From Pseudomonas sp. Teo4 (GTDB lineage Bacteria > Pseudomonadota > Gammaproteobacteria > Pseudomonadales > Pseudomonadaceae), in the NCBI RefSeq assembly GCF_034387475.1, contig NZ_JAXCIL010000003.1, positions 86,059-150,058 of the forward strand: 64,000 bases of DNA, given 5' to 3'. The position numbers and the translations under genes are program-made. The notes under the pieces were generated by a model. The model was not told the origin of the DNA, searched no databases, and saw only the letters and a list, made by a program, of their open reading frames with translations. This document shows, one piece after another, positions 53,398 to 61,764 of this stretch; position 1 is the first letter of the stretch, and each line of letters opens with the position of its first letter.

Positions 53398-53685
53398 CTA
53401 ATCCCCGTCGGCCTGTCCGGCAACCTCTAGCAAGGCAGGAGTACCGGCATAGGCCAAGACCATGACCTGCTCCCCTTCTTTGGTGACCAACGCAGAAGTT
53501 GAAAAGGACACTCCAATAAGGGCGTTGGCTTCCTGGTGTGCCGTCGAGCACAACTGGTCGATACAGGCTCCCATCGCGGTGCTTATCTGGTCACTTATAG
53601 GCACCCGCCTAACCACGTGGACCATCGGGAAAAGGCGTACGAGCCTGACGTCTGCCGGCAGTACCTGGGTGGTGAACACGTGCAT
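53398..53685 (-). CDS. Small hypothetical protein (95 residues)
   Basis: A 95-residue protein whose ANALIGVSFSTSALVTKEGEQ segment is slightly like YbjQ-type small domains. Its start overlaps the end of the upstream secreted-protein gene by one base, and the operon terminator follows. The family call is too weak to name. Confidence 0.5.
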   Translation of the reverse strand: MHVFTTQVLPADVRLVRLFPMVHVVRRVPISDQISTAMGACIDQLCSTAHQEANALIGVSFSTSALVTKEGEQVMVLAYAGTPALLEVAGQADGD

Positions 53686-54779
53686 TACTGCCCTGCCCTA
53701 GCGGCAGCGCCGCGCTGATTTTCAAGACGGGGCTGTATGTCCTTCCGATTCAGCCGCTCGGTCTGCAGCGCGAGCATCATCTCGATCCGCTCGCGTGCTC
53801 GGCTTCGTTCAAGCGCCAGAACATCTTCCAGGGCTTGCATGTGCAGATACTCGGTCAGCAGCGGAGCAGTAGTCTTCCCGCTTTCAGCGGTGTACCACTC
53901 CGGAGAGAGAAATCGCTTTTCGATTTCGTTGGACATCAACTCGTAGAACGAGGCCTGGCCATCAACAGGAGACCGCCTGGCAATCATCCCATTGAGGCTG
54001 TTGCTGGCCAGCGACATCACCGCGTCATCAGCCAACTCGTGCGCCCGCAGGGCCTTTCCTTGCGGGCTACCGGTATCGGGAAGCTTGGTGGCCATCTCAA
54101 ACGTAACGTTCTTGACGAAGGCTCGGGCGGCCTCGATCTCGGCCTCATTAAAGGTCTTTCTCCCCTCCCCTGGCTCCAACATCCTGTCGAAACGGATGTC
54201 CCGATCCTGCATGGCGGCAGCCACAGCTTGGCACCGTCCAGCGCTGGCATCTCGATCGGAGCAGTAAGGGACGTGACGCTGGATCAGCGCGAGTTGGTCT
54301 TGGTAGAAAGCTCCATGAGTGGCGTCTAGCAGCGTGCGATTTTCAGCAGCAGTTTGCCGGACGCTTCCAACCATCGCGCTTCCAACCGCCTGTACGCTAG
54401 CCATTGTTTCTGCCTGGCTGCTCGCAGGGATGCTCTCCTCGGCTGCACTACCGGCACGCTCTTGGGCCTGCAGGTTAGCGTCGACCGCCTGTTTACCCTC
54501 AAAGAGCGCCTGCTGAGCAGCGAGCTGCTGTGTCATGACTGCCTGATGGCCATTCACTCCCGACCACCAATCCGGGTAGATATCGCCTGCAAGCACTTCG
54601 ACAATGTCGCTGGCCCAAGAAGTAAAATCCGAGACCATACTGGCGCCGGCCTGAACGAACGCGGAATAGCCCACGAACCCCCAGGGATCACAGCAATATG
54701 CTGCAGACGCTCGGTAGACCGGCAGTGCTGCTATCCCCAGAGCTAAAGCTGTTGCAGCAATCCAGCGCGGCCGCATCAC
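53685..54779 (-). CDS. Secreted transfer protein, paralogue A
   Basis: A 364-residue exported protein: a signal peptide (WIAATALALGIAALPVYRASA) then YCCDPWGF, a long helical body with four cysteines (YCSDRDASAGRCQA) and ENQRGAAARAGQ at the end. It is a paralogue of the gene directly upstream: RFLSPEWYT versus RFQSPDWYT, and the same cysteine spacing and tail. The pair may form a periplasmic or outer-membrane part of the transfer apparatus, possibly in the TraW position of IncI plasmids. Confidence 0.65.
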   Translation of the reverse strand: MMRPRWIAATALALGIAALPVYRASAAYCCDPWGFVGYSAFVQAGASMVSDFTSWASDIVEVLAGDIYPDWWSGVNGHQAVMTQQLAAQQALFEGKQAVDANLQAQERAGSAAEESIPASSQAETMASVQAVGSAMVGSVRQTAAENRTLLDATHGAFYQDQLALIQRHVPYCSDRDASAGRCQAVAAAMQDRDIRFDRMLEPGEGRKTFNEAEIEAARAFVKNVTFEMATKLPDTGSPQGKALRAHELADDAVMSLASNSLNGMIARRSPVDGQASFYELMSNEIEKRFLSPEWYTAESGKTTAPLLTEYLHMQALEDVLALERSRARERIEMMLALQTERLNRKDIQPRLENQRGAAARAGQ

Positions 54780-55909
54780 TGCCCCGCCTTCGCCGCGGCG
54801 CTTCGAGCCACTTCGAGCTGTGCCGCCGAATCGGACTTCACGTCCATGGCAAGATTGGTCGCGAGCATTGCCTCAACACGCTCCATCTGCTGGAAAGACT
54901 GAAGATCCATCCACAGCTTGAAGGCCTGCATCTTGTTCTGCTCGCGCAGCAGGTTTTCGGTAGAGAAGCCAGAAATCATGGTGTACCAGTCAGGCGATTG
55001 AAACCGACCGTTGACCAGGGTTTCCATAAGCTCCATCGGAGAGATGTCCGCCTTATTGACCATCGCAGCGGCGCCCAGGCCAGCGACCGGTGTGCGCAGG
55101 GCAACAGCCTGGTTCAAGGAGTTTGCGGCGACCGAGGATCTGGCCTGCTCAATATACTGCCCCGCAATGAATGCCTTACCTTGAGCAGTGCCCTCCCAGG
55201 CCTTGGGGATGTTCTGAGTGGGGATGGCGTTGACCAATTTCGCGATGAGGGCCTTTACGGCTTCCAGCAGCGAAGGGGTGAGATTGCTATTGCCCAACAA
55301 GGTGTCGACGCGGATATCGGCACCCTGCATGGCAGGATCCGAAGGCAGCGAGCATCGACCCTGGGCAGCCTCTTCCGCCGTGCAATACTTCGCCACGTGT
55401 TCGTCATAGTGCCGGGAAATGACAGCCGCACTGCTGGGGGTATAGAGGGTACGATCTGCAGACGCCTTGTTCAGGCTACCTGCGGTTTGCTTCACCGAAG
55501 TGCCGGCCTGACCCGCTGCGGCTCCCGTCGCAGCCTCATAGCAGCTGCGAGGTGACAACTCGTATTTGGTTGTCGCATCAGCTCGAACTTTCTCCATATA
55601 GAGCTGCGTCTGAGCGGCGATCGCGCCCTCCATCATCACCTTTTGCTGGGCTGTCTGCTTTGTGACTTCCCGCGTCAAGGTGCTGAACCCTTGCTGAATG
55701 CTCGAATCGATCTTCTGGAGCCAGGCCACGATCGTCGAAGTTGCAGTGGATACGGCAGACGACACCGCCATGCCGGCGGCATTCGCCCCCTGGGCGGCAA
55801 TCGCGCCGTCACCGCAGCACGCCTCGGCTTCCCGCGGAGCACCGCTCATGCCCAGGCCAACCACCAGGGTAGCGACACCGAGACCAAAAAATTTGAATGC
55901 TTTCATCAC
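54776..55909 (-). CDS. Secreted transfer protein, paralogue B
   Basis: A 377-residue exported protein with a signal peptide (FFGLGVATLVVGLGMSGAPREAEA) and CCGDG at the mature start, then a helical body (IDSSIQQGFSTLTREVTKQTAQQKVMMEGAI), a cysteine pair (KYCTAEEAAQGRCS) and SAAAKAGQ at the end. It overlaps paralogue A by four bases. No named family is certain. Confidence 0.65.
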   Translation of the reverse strand: MMKAFKFFGLGVATLVVGLGMSGAPREAEACCGDGAIAAQGANAAGMAVSSAVSTATSTIVAWLQKIDSSIQQGFSTLTREVTKQTAQQKVMMEGAIAAQTQLYMEKVRADATTKYELSPRSCYEAATGAAAGQAGTSVKQTAGSLNKASADRTLYTPSSAAVISRHYDEHVAKYCTAEEAAQGRCSLPSDPAMQGADIRVDTLLGNSNLTPSLLEAVKALIAKLVNAIPTQNIPKAWEGTAQGKAFIAGQYIEQARSSVAANSLNQAVALRTPVAGLGAAAMVNKADISPMELMETLVNGRFQSPDWYTMISGFSTENLLREQNKMQAFKLWMDLQSFQQMERVEAMLATNLAMDVKSDSAAQLEVARSAAAKAGQ

Positions 55910-55921
55910 AGGTCTCCCAAG

Positions 55922-56413
55922 CTACTGCAGGATGTTGATCACGCGGCCCGCCGTTTCCCCGGCCGATCCGGGCACCACAGTCCCGACCTGCGAGCCGACA
56001 GTGCCCATGACCTGGCTGTACTTGCCGTTGCTCTTCTCGTTGGCTCTGCGACGAACCGACTCGATGGCTCGTTGCCCAGCAGACTGCGCTTCTTGCTTCG
56101 CAGCCTGGCAACCTTTTTCCAGCAACTCCTTCCCGATCTTGTCGATCAGCCCCTGGATGCTTCCCAGCCCGGGAATGCTTAGGCCGCCAACGTACTGAGA
56201 GATCTGGTCCATGCAGGGAGTAATCGAGTTCTGAAACACCTCCGTGGGGTTCACCTCAGGGGTGTAGATCTTGACGTACTCCTCCTGGGCCTTTTGCTGG
56301 CCCTGCTGAATGTCTTCGCAATAACGTTGCGCATCGGAAGCGCTCGTCGCGGCCACTCCAGTCGAGGCACCGATCAGCAAGCCAACAGCGAGCATCGACG
56401 GAAACTTATTCAT
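55922..56413 (-). CDS. Secreted helical protein (163 residues)
   Basis: A 163-residue exported protein: a signal peptide (PSMLAVGLLIGASTGVAAT), then RYCEDIQQGQQKAQEEYVKI and a conserved-looking SITPCMDQISQYVGG, then a charged helix (AKQEAQSAGQRAIESVRRRANEK). ATG 56413 overlaps the IcmW-like gene by eight bases. A longer open frame runs in antiparallel overlap with that gene and is not used. Function unknown. Confidence 0.6.
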   Translation of the reverse strand: MNKFPSMLAVGLLIGASTGVAATSASDAQRYCEDIQQGQQKAQEEYVKIYTPEVNPTEVFQNSITPCMDQISQYVGGLSIPGLGSIQGLIDKIGKELLEKGCQAAKQEAQSAGQRAIESVRRRANEKSNGKYSQVMGTVGSQVGTVVPGSAGETAGRVINILQ

Positions 56414-56903
56414 CTCGCTCCGACCTCTCCTGGTGATAGTTCGTGATGGCCTTCGACAGGCTCCCAAGGAACTCGGGGGCCAGAAGCCGCTGGAAGAACG
56501 GAGTGTTCTGTACAACTTGGAGGCGCTGTACCAGGGTGCCGGCCAACATCGGATCGAGGACGTTCGAGAAAACGCCATTAGAGTCCTGCTGCAGGAGCAC
56601 TCCGAGCAGACGTGACCCCAGCCCTGCGTGGCGCTCGTCCAGCCACTGGACGATTCGGAATGCTTTGCTGCTGCTGATATAGACGAGGAAGAACAGCAGG
56701 TCATTTCGGTCCGCATCAGCCAGCTTCGCCGCAGCCGCCGGATCGGAGAGGCGGAGCCCGAAGCTCTGCAGGCGCTCGGCGATATCCGGGTGATTATCCA
56801 GGGCCCAGTCCTCTGCCCTCTCAATCGAAGCAAACAGTTGGCCTAGTTCAGGCGAAACCTGCTCCCAGTGCTCTGCAACATCTTCAGTAGATAGGCTTAA
56901 CAT
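56406..56903 (-). CDS. IcmW-like protein
   Basis: A 165-residue acidic helical protein. The order and spacing of AEDWALDNHPDIAERLQSFG, ADRNDLLFFLVYISSSKAFRIVQWLDERHAGLGSRLL and LVQRLQVVQNTPFFQRLL follow Legionella IcmW (ENWTLDGNPELEEAM, IKSGRGLRLLQAID-HPGSASRVL), which with IcmS binds the coupling ATPase DotL. An IcmW relative beside an IncI-like transfer system is informative. It is the first gene of the secreted-protein operon and is divergent from traY. Confidence 0.7.
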   Translation of the reverse strand: MLSLSTEDVAEHWEQVSPELGQLFASIERAEDWALDNHPDIAERLQSFGLRLSDPAAAAKLADADRNDLLFFLVYISSSKAFRIVQWLDERHAGLGSRLLGVLLQQDSNGVFSNVLDPMLAGTLVQRLQVVQNTPFFQRLLAPEFLGSLSKAITNYHQERSERDE

Positions 56904-56918
56904 TGGTTTATGGCTCGG

Positions 56919-56937
56919 ACTTTCGTTGTGTTATCTT
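56919..56937 (+). promoter_or_regulatory. Backbone promoter motif, traY
   Basis: ACTTTCGTT (56919-56927), GTGT, TATCTT (56932-56937), upstream of traY by about 280 bases. Confidence 0.6.
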
Positions 56938-56976
56938 CTGCAAGTATCGAGACTAAACGCTTTAGCGTCAACACTG

Positions 56977-57204
56977 GTGATCAGCGTGCTAAGAGTCATC
57001 AAACACATCCGAACCGAGCGAGCCGAACCGTCGCCACCTCCCGAGCCTGAAGCAAGCGCGCCACCCGCCGGTCGCCAGGATTGCGGCCAAGCATGGCGTC
57101 AACTGTCGGAGCGGCTTTTGGGCCGCTTGGGTGACGCGGATACGCATGAGCCGGAACTCACGCTCCCCTCCCCCACGCCCTCGTCTTCCAACAAGCACAG
57201 CTAA
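56977..57204 (+). CDS. Possible small proline-rich protein before traY
   Basis: A GTG-start frame of 75 residues (VISVLRVIKHIRTERAEPSPPPEPEASAPPAG ... SPTPSSSNKHS) ending 11 bases before traY. It is basic, proline-rich and has no clear ribosome site. It could be a small transfer or entry-exclusion gene or may be non-coding leader. Confidence 0.35.
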   Translation: MISVLRVIKHIRTERAEPSPPPEPEASAPPAGRQDCGQAWRQLSERLLGRLGDADTHEPELTLPSPTPSSSNKHS

Positions 57205-57215
57205 AGGACAGCCAG

Positions 57216-59480
57216 ATGAGAAAATCGCTGCTGCTTTGCCTACTTCTGGCCGCATTCTTCGGGGGAGCAGCCCACGCTGAATCCTCAGGCGGACTGAACC
57301 AATTCACCCCGCCGCCGGGCGATACTTCCGTTGACTTCCTGGAAGAAGTGTTCGGCTCGATCGTGGGGACCATCCACTCTGGCGGGAACGTAGAGGGCGG
57401 CGAGACCGAGGACGTGCTGGGCAGCATGATGTCCGTTTTCGGTGGTGCCGTGATGTTCTTGGGCATGCTCTTTATCGCCTACACCACGATCAAAGGCACC
57501 GTCGACTCCGCTCAGGATGGCGAGGTCCTCGGACGGAAGATGAGCGACATCTGGATTCCATTGCGTACCGCTGCAGGCGGCGCCCTGCTGCTACCGCTCG
57601 GGCATGGTTACTCGCTGATCCAGATCATGGTGCTCTGGCTTGCTATACAGGGCGTGGGTGTGGGAGACGCAATCTGGAGCCAGGCGGTCGACCAAATCGG
57701 CAAGGACGGCATGCTTTCCCGACCGCTCATTCCAGATTCCCGACCACTGGCCGCCAACATCCTGAAGTTCGAAGTCTGCACCGCGGCGATGAACAAGCAG
57801 TTCGAGGCCTCTGGTCGGTCGACACGCATCCAAGCTGTCGCATCCACCCGCAAGGTCGTCAACACCGGAGAGATTGACGTTGATATTACCGACGCCATAC
57901 CGGTCTATGGCGGCATCAACATGGTTCAGAAGTACAACAAAGCGAGCTATACCGTCACCGACTACAAGTGGAAGGCGAACGACAACTCCTACATGAACCC
58001 CGATGTCTGCGGAGCCCTGACCTGGAAGCAATCCTGGGAGGCCTCGGAGGGCAACAGCAACACCAAGGTCATCAAAGAGCCGATTCTCGCGGCACACGCC
58101 AAAGCCATCCAGCAGATGATCCAGGATATCCGGCCGACGGCACAGCAGATCGTCGCCGGGCAAAAACCGGCCCCGGGCGTGATAGACGCCGCGGCGAACA
58201 CCTATGAGAACTCGCTTCGCGCCGCCGCCAAGACCGCTGTGATGCAAACCAGTGATCGCGCTGCAGCGGACTTCCTCAAGGCCGCCAAGGACGGCGGCTG
58301 GCTGTTCGCCGGCACCTGGTACAACCACATCGTCAAAATGAACGACGTGATGCAATCCACATTGAACGGTCTGCCGGCAGCCGATCCTATTGCCATCGTC
58401 GACAAGGAGACCAAGGAGACACTCCAGACATACGCCGACGTCATGCTCACCGCCGACGAGTATGCCAAGCACCGCGTCGACTCGGTCCGTAACACCTACT
58501 ACGCCGAGACCAACGTTCGGGAGCCCCGTGACGGAGAAGGCGCCTGGGAGTACGTCAAGAAGATGATGTCCGCGCCATTCATGGGCGCGATCAACCAGAT
58601 GACGCAGAGCATCGCTGGCTCCAACCTCAACCACATGAGTCAGATGAAAAGCTTCGGCGATGTCATCGTGACTACCGGCGAGGTAATGCTCGCAGCCATG
58701 GCCACCGCCACAGGCGTCGCGAACTCCTGGGCAGCACAGGCCACAGTGAAGGTTGGTTTCGACGCAGGCGCAGTCTTCCAGTTCCTCTCGGGCATCATCA
58801 CCCTCATGCTGCTCGCCCTGTTCGCCTTCGGCGTGACGCTGAGCACCTATGTGCCGATGATCCCGTTCATCACCTGGACAACCTCGATCGTGAACTGGTT
58901 CGTTCTTGTTCTGGAATCGGTCATCGCGGCCCCGCTGTTTGCCGTAGCCCACATCCATCCAGATGGAGACGATGCCGTCGGCCGAGCCGGACAGGGCTAC
59001 ATGATGATCCTGTCGCTGGTGATGCGACCAGCACTGATGCTGTTCGGCCTACTCGGCGGCATGCTGCTGACTCAGCCAATCGTTGGATACATCAACGCGG
59101 CCTTCATGTCAGTCGTCTCCGGGATCCAGGCCGACAGCATGACGGGCATCGTCAGCTTCATCGCCTACGTGGCCATCTATGTGGTGATGATGACCACCGT
59201 CGTGCACATCGTTTTCAGCCTGATTCACTGGGTTCCGGACAACATCCTGCGCTGGATCGGTAACGGATCTACTGGTGGTATCGCCGACGCGGAGCGCACG
59301 GGCGACAGCGGCCAGGATGTGTTCGTCGCCGGCGTCAGGGAAACGAAGCATGGCGCTGCCGGTGGCCTCGGCGGGCACCGCCCGAAAGGGCCATCAGGTA
59401 GCCCAGGTGGCGGTGGCGACACGCCGGATGGCTCCCCACAGCGACCAGGCCCATCGAACAAGGATCTGTTCGGCGGATAA
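57216..59480 (+). CDS. traY: Type IVB transfer inner-membrane protein, TraY/DotA
   Basis: A 754-residue polytopic protein: a signal peptide (SLLLCLLLAAFFGGAAHA), a helix pair near 72-135 (VMFLGMLFIAYTTIKG; WIPLRTAAGGALLLPLGHGYSLIQIMVLWLAIQGVGVGDAIW), a large periplasmic loop, then five or so C-terminal helices (IITLMLLALFAFGVTLS; FVLVLESVIAAPLFAVAHIHPDGDDAVGRAGQGY) and a Gly-rich tail. The HIHPDGD/AVGRAGQGY stretch is typical of the DotA/TraY family. ATG 57216 has AAGGACAG upstream. Legionella DotA is an integral channel component; IncI TraY serves in conjugation. Confidence 0.85.
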   Translation: MRKSLLLCLLLAAFFGGAAHAESSGGLNQFTPPPGDTSVDFLEEVFGSIVGTIHSGGNVEGGETEDVLGSMMSVFGGAVMFLGMLFIAYTTIKGTVDSAQDGEVLGRKMSDIWIPLRTAAGGALLLPLGHGYSLIQIMVLWLAIQGVGVGDAIWSQAVDQIGKDGMLSRPLIPDSRPLAANILKFEVCTAAMNKQFEASGRSTRIQAVASTRKVVNTGEIDVDITDAIPVYGGINMVQKYNKASYTVTDYKWKANDNSYMNPDVCGALTWKQSWEASEGNSNTKVIKEPILAAHAKAIQQMIQDIRPTAQQIVAGQKPAPGVIDAAANTYENSLRAAAKTAVMQTSDRAAADFLKAAKDGGWLFAGTWYNHIVKMNDVMQSTLNGLPAADPIAIVDKETKETLQTYADVMLTADEYAKHRVDSVRNTYYAETNVREPRDGEGAWEYVKKMMSAPFMGAINQMTQSIAGSNLNHMSQMKSFGDVIVTTGEVMLAAMATATGVANSWAAQATVKVGFDAGAVFQFLSGIITLMLLALFAFGVTLSTYVPMIPFITWTTSIVNWFVLVLESVIAAPLFAVAHIHPDGDDAVGRAGQGYMMILSLVMRPALMLFGLLGGMLLTQPIVGYINAAFMSVVSGIQADSMTGIVSFIAYVAIYVVMMTTVVHIVFSLIHWVPDNILRWIGNGSTGGIADAERTGDSGQDVFVAGVRETKHGAAGGLGGHRPKGPSGSPGGGGDTPDGSPQRPGPSNKDLFGG

Positions 59481-59487
59481 GCACACC

Positions 59488-59519
59488 AAGGGCCATCGTT
59501 TTGATGGCCCTTCTTTTTG
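59488..59519 (+). terminator. Intrinsic terminator after traY
   Basis: AAGGGCCATC-GTTTT-GATGGCCCTT is a perfect ten-base-pair stem followed by TCTTTTT. Confidence 0.9.
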
Positions 59520-59542
59520 TGATAAATATCAAGCTCTTAAAC

Positions 59543-59570
59543 AAAAAAGCCGACCAATGGTCGGCTTTTT
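59543..59570. terminator. Second terminator, bidirectional
   Basis: AAAAAAGCCGACCA-ATGG-TCGGCTTTTT forms a stem with A-rich left and T-rich right ends. It separates traY from the leftward 111-residue gene and can serve both. Confidence 0.85.
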
Positions 59571-59588
59571 CCTTTCAGGGCCCTGGCA

Positions 59589-59924
59589 TCACAAAGGCCG
59601 GATGCTCCAGTCGCCCTCATTGAGGGCATAACCTTTGGCCTTCAGATTCTGGGACAGGTAACGAGTACGAAGCGAGTCACGCGCCTCTTTGCTGAGCAAA
59701 GGGGAGCTAGCCTCGCCGCGCTGCAGGGCATCAAGAGCGAGCTGCAGGATGTAGTTATTCGCCTCCTGCAGCGCAGTCAGGAAAACATTCTGCTGGTTCG
59801 CGTGGTCAAGCTTGCGCTGGAGCATGCCCGCGTGCGCTTGCCAGCTGCGCTCAGCTCCAGCCTCTTGCTGGCCCTGCCAGAAGCGGTTGGTCATTACCCC
59901 GCCGAGAAGATCCAGACCAGACAT
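59589..59924 (-). CDS. Hypothetical protein (111 residues)
   Basis: A 111-residue helical protein (WQAHAGMLQRKLDHANQQNVFLTALQEANNYILQLALDALQRG). It is a single gene between the traY terminators and the XRE-rci unit. No family recognised. Confidence 0.55.
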   Translation of the reverse strand: MSGLDLLGGVMTNRFWQGQQEAGAERSWQAHAGMLQRKLDHANQQNVFLTALQEANNYILQLALDALQRGEASSPLLSKEARDSLRTRYLSQNLKAKGYALNEGDWSIRPL

Positions 59925-60019
59925 GAGGCACCTCCCTCCGAAACGACTTCCGTTGTACCAAATGATTTGAACTATACGCTGGCCGCAGCGGCTGTCAAAC
60001 GATCCGACGACTCTTGTCC

Positions 60020-60072
60020 GCAGACGACAATAGTCTGCAGAACGAAAATCCTGACCTTTGTTTATAGGTCAG
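60020..60072. promoter_or_regulatory. Two inverted repeats upstream of the XRE regulator
   Basis: GCAGAC-N7-GTCTGC (60020-60038) and CTGACCT-N8-AGGTCAG (60051-60072) lie immediately before the start of the XRE gene at 60077. They are typical in size and place for autoregulatory operators, and their position also controls rci, whose start overlaps the XRE gene. Confidence 0.6.
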
Positions 60073-60076
60073 GTCG

Positions 60077-60358
60077 TTGAGCAAGGCAAAGAAGCCCCCT
60101 CTCAGCCATAACATCGCATTCGGACTTGTTGTGGCCGAGCTACGCCGAGGGCGTCGTATGTCGCAAGACAAGCTCAGTGAAGCCTCGAACTTCGACCGCA
60201 CCTCCATCAGTCTGCTTGAGCGCGGCTTGCGCTCGCCGACTCTCGATACCGTCATCTGCCTCTGTCGCGCATTGGAAATCCCGTATAGCCAGCTCGCCGT
60301 GTTGATTGAGGCGAAGCTGGAACAACTGCATGCGCAAGAAAAACCTCAGCCTCGCTGA
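60077..60358 (+). CDS. XRE-family helix-turn-helix regulator
   Basis: A 93-residue DNA-binding protein: FGLVVAELRRGRRMSQDKLSEASNFDRTSISLLERGLRSPTLDTVICLCRALEIPYSQL is a clear XRE helix-turn-helix domain. It begins with TTG 60077 and overlaps the rci start by 29 bases, so it is translationally linked to the recombinase. It probably represses its own promoter and rci through the inverted repeats just upstream. Confidence 0.85.
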   Translation: MSKAKKPPLSHNIAFGLVVAELRRGRRMSQDKLSEASNFDRTSISLLERGLRSPTLDTVICLCRALEIPYSQLAVLIEAKLEQLHAQEKPQPR

Positions 60359-61499
60359 AGGCCTGGAACTCTACCGAAGCAAGATCTCAATCCTCAAGAA
60401 AGGTTACGCCCAGGAGAGCTATCGCATAACTCATATCCTGAGATCGCCGATCGCCGCAAAAACCATGCGGGAGATCTCCAGCCCGGACATTGCCGACTAC
60501 CGTGACGATCGCCTCAAGCAGCTGAACCAAAGAACCGGCAAATCGATCTCGCCGGCGACGGTTCGCCTGGAAATGTCGTTGCTCTCCAACGTATTCGACA
60601 TCGGCCGTATCGAGTGGGGCACCTGCGATGCAAACCCCGTGGCGAACGTGCGGAAGCCAAAGTCTCCCCCCGGCCGGGACCGTCGTCTCTTGGCGAGGGA
60701 AGAGCGTCTAATTCTTCGCTACTGCCATGGCCACCAAACCCAAGAGCTCTACTCGATCGTCATCCTGGCCCTGGAGACCGCCATGCGCCAGGGAGAACTC
60801 CTCAAACTGGAGTGGGAGCACATCAACCTGCGGAACCGTATCGCCCACCTACCGGAGACCAAGAACGGATCCAAACGAGACGTCCCCTTGAGCATTAAAG
60901 CCAGGGACGCGCTGATCCGCCTCGGCGTTAAGTCGAAGGGCCGCGTCTTCAGCTACACGAGCAACGGCTTCAAATCGGCCTGGCGCATCATGATGATTCG
61001 CCTCGGCATCCAGGATCTGCACTTCCACGATCTGCGACACGAAGCGTGCTCGCGCCTCTTCGAACTCGGCACCTTGGACGTGATGGAGATCGCGGCAATC
61101 AGCGGGCACAAGAGCCTCGCTATGTTGAAGAGATATACCCATTTGAAGGCCTCGCGACTGGTTAAAAAGCTCGAAGGCAACAAACACCGCGGCCAGCAGG
61201 TGGTCATCAATCACCTGGTCCCGTACCCCGCCATAACTCAGCAGACGCCCACAGGCGTTGTTGTCCGCGTCTTGGACTTCGAAGGAGTAGAAGGGCAAGG
61301 ACTCACGCCGGAAATCGCGCTACAGAGCGCCCAGGACGCCCTGCTGAGGCATCTCATGGTGGCCTTGCGTGACAAACGCCACGTACCAGCACCTGATCAG
61401 TACCTGGAACAGGTCGACGAGGCAGACATCATCATGCTGGATCCACTCTGCCTACTCTCAGAACAGTCAAAAGGGGGGGGTCACACTTTTTTGCAGTGA
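60330..61499 (+). CDS. rci: Shufflon-specific recombinase
   Basis: A 389-residue tyrosine recombinase (ATG 60330) that matches R64 Rci through most of its length: NLSLAEGLELYRSKISILKKG, GRIEWGTCDANPVANVRKPKSPPGRDRRL, LALETAMRQGELLKLEWEHINLR. The catalytic residues are Arg153, Lys178, His233, Arg236, His260 and Tyr269. The C-terminal region beyond the catalytic domain, needed in R64 Rci for asymmetric sfx recognition, is kept and ends about 57 bases before the first sfx repeat. It would invert the pilV segments downstream. Confidence 0.95.
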   Translation: MRKKNLSLAEGLELYRSKISILKKGYAQESYRITHILRSPIAAKTMREISSPDIADYRDDRLKQLNQRTGKSISPATVRLEMSLLSNVFDIGRIEWGTCDANPVANVRKPKSPPGRDRRLLAREERLILRYCHGHQTQELYSIVILALETAMRQGELLKLEWEHINLRNRIAHLPETKNGSKRDVPLSIKARDALIRLGVKSKGRVFSYTSNGFKSAWRIMMIRLGIQDLHFHDLRHEACSRLFELGTLDVMEIAAISGHKSLAMLKRYTHLKASRLVKKLEGNKHRGQQVVINHLVPYPAITQQTPTGVVVRVLDFEGVEGQGLTPEIALQSAQDALLRHLMVALRDKRHVPAPDQYLEQVDEADIIMLDPLCLLSEQSKGGGHTFLQ

Positions 61500-61555
61500 T
61501 TGGGTGATCTTGAAAGTACGGGTAGCCAGGACAGACGCGGGATTCGGGCACTACA

Positions 61556-61574
61556 TTGCCAATCCGGTGTGTGG
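61556..61574 (+). repeat. sfx repeat 1
   Basis: TTGCCAATCCGGTGTGTGG; forward copy nearest rci, matching the R64 sfx core. Confidence 0.9.
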
Positions 61575-61650
61575 GAAAGGTCGGGGATACTTGATGGCGC
61601 CGTATCGGCATTACGATACCGGCTCTGGAACGCTTGCCGGAGCGGCATAA
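61558..61650 (+). CDS. Alternative PilV end 1
   Basis: Opens from sfx repeat 1: ANPVCGKGRGYLMAPYRHYD and TGSGTLAGAA, then stop (30 residues). It is a short hydrophilic tip segment without its own start; it needs fusion to the PilV constant part. Confidence 0.65.
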   Translation, partial: ANPVCGKGRGYLMAPYRHYDTGSGTLAGAA

Positions 61651-61745
61651 CGAAATTACGACCAGGATGGGTTTTCAGGAGTCATTAACGGGATACGTAG
61701 AACAGAATTGCTCGCTTCGAAGGCGGTTTCTGCTACCGTTAAAAA

Positions 61746-61764
61746 TTGCCAATCCGGGGTGTCG
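61746..61764 (+). repeat. sfx repeat 2
   Basis: TTGCCAATCCGGGGTGTCG, forward; the GGGG form with one change at the right edge. Confidence 0.8.

Noticed and set aside
55922..56833. A 303-codon minus-strand protein
   Set aside because: Its first 140 codons lie over the IcmW-like gene in another frame; the signal peptide begins at 56413.
59946..59964. A sixth copy of the backbone promoter motif (ACTTCCGTT) before the XRE gene
   Set aside because: The hexamer after four bases is CAAATG, a poor -10, so it was not counted.
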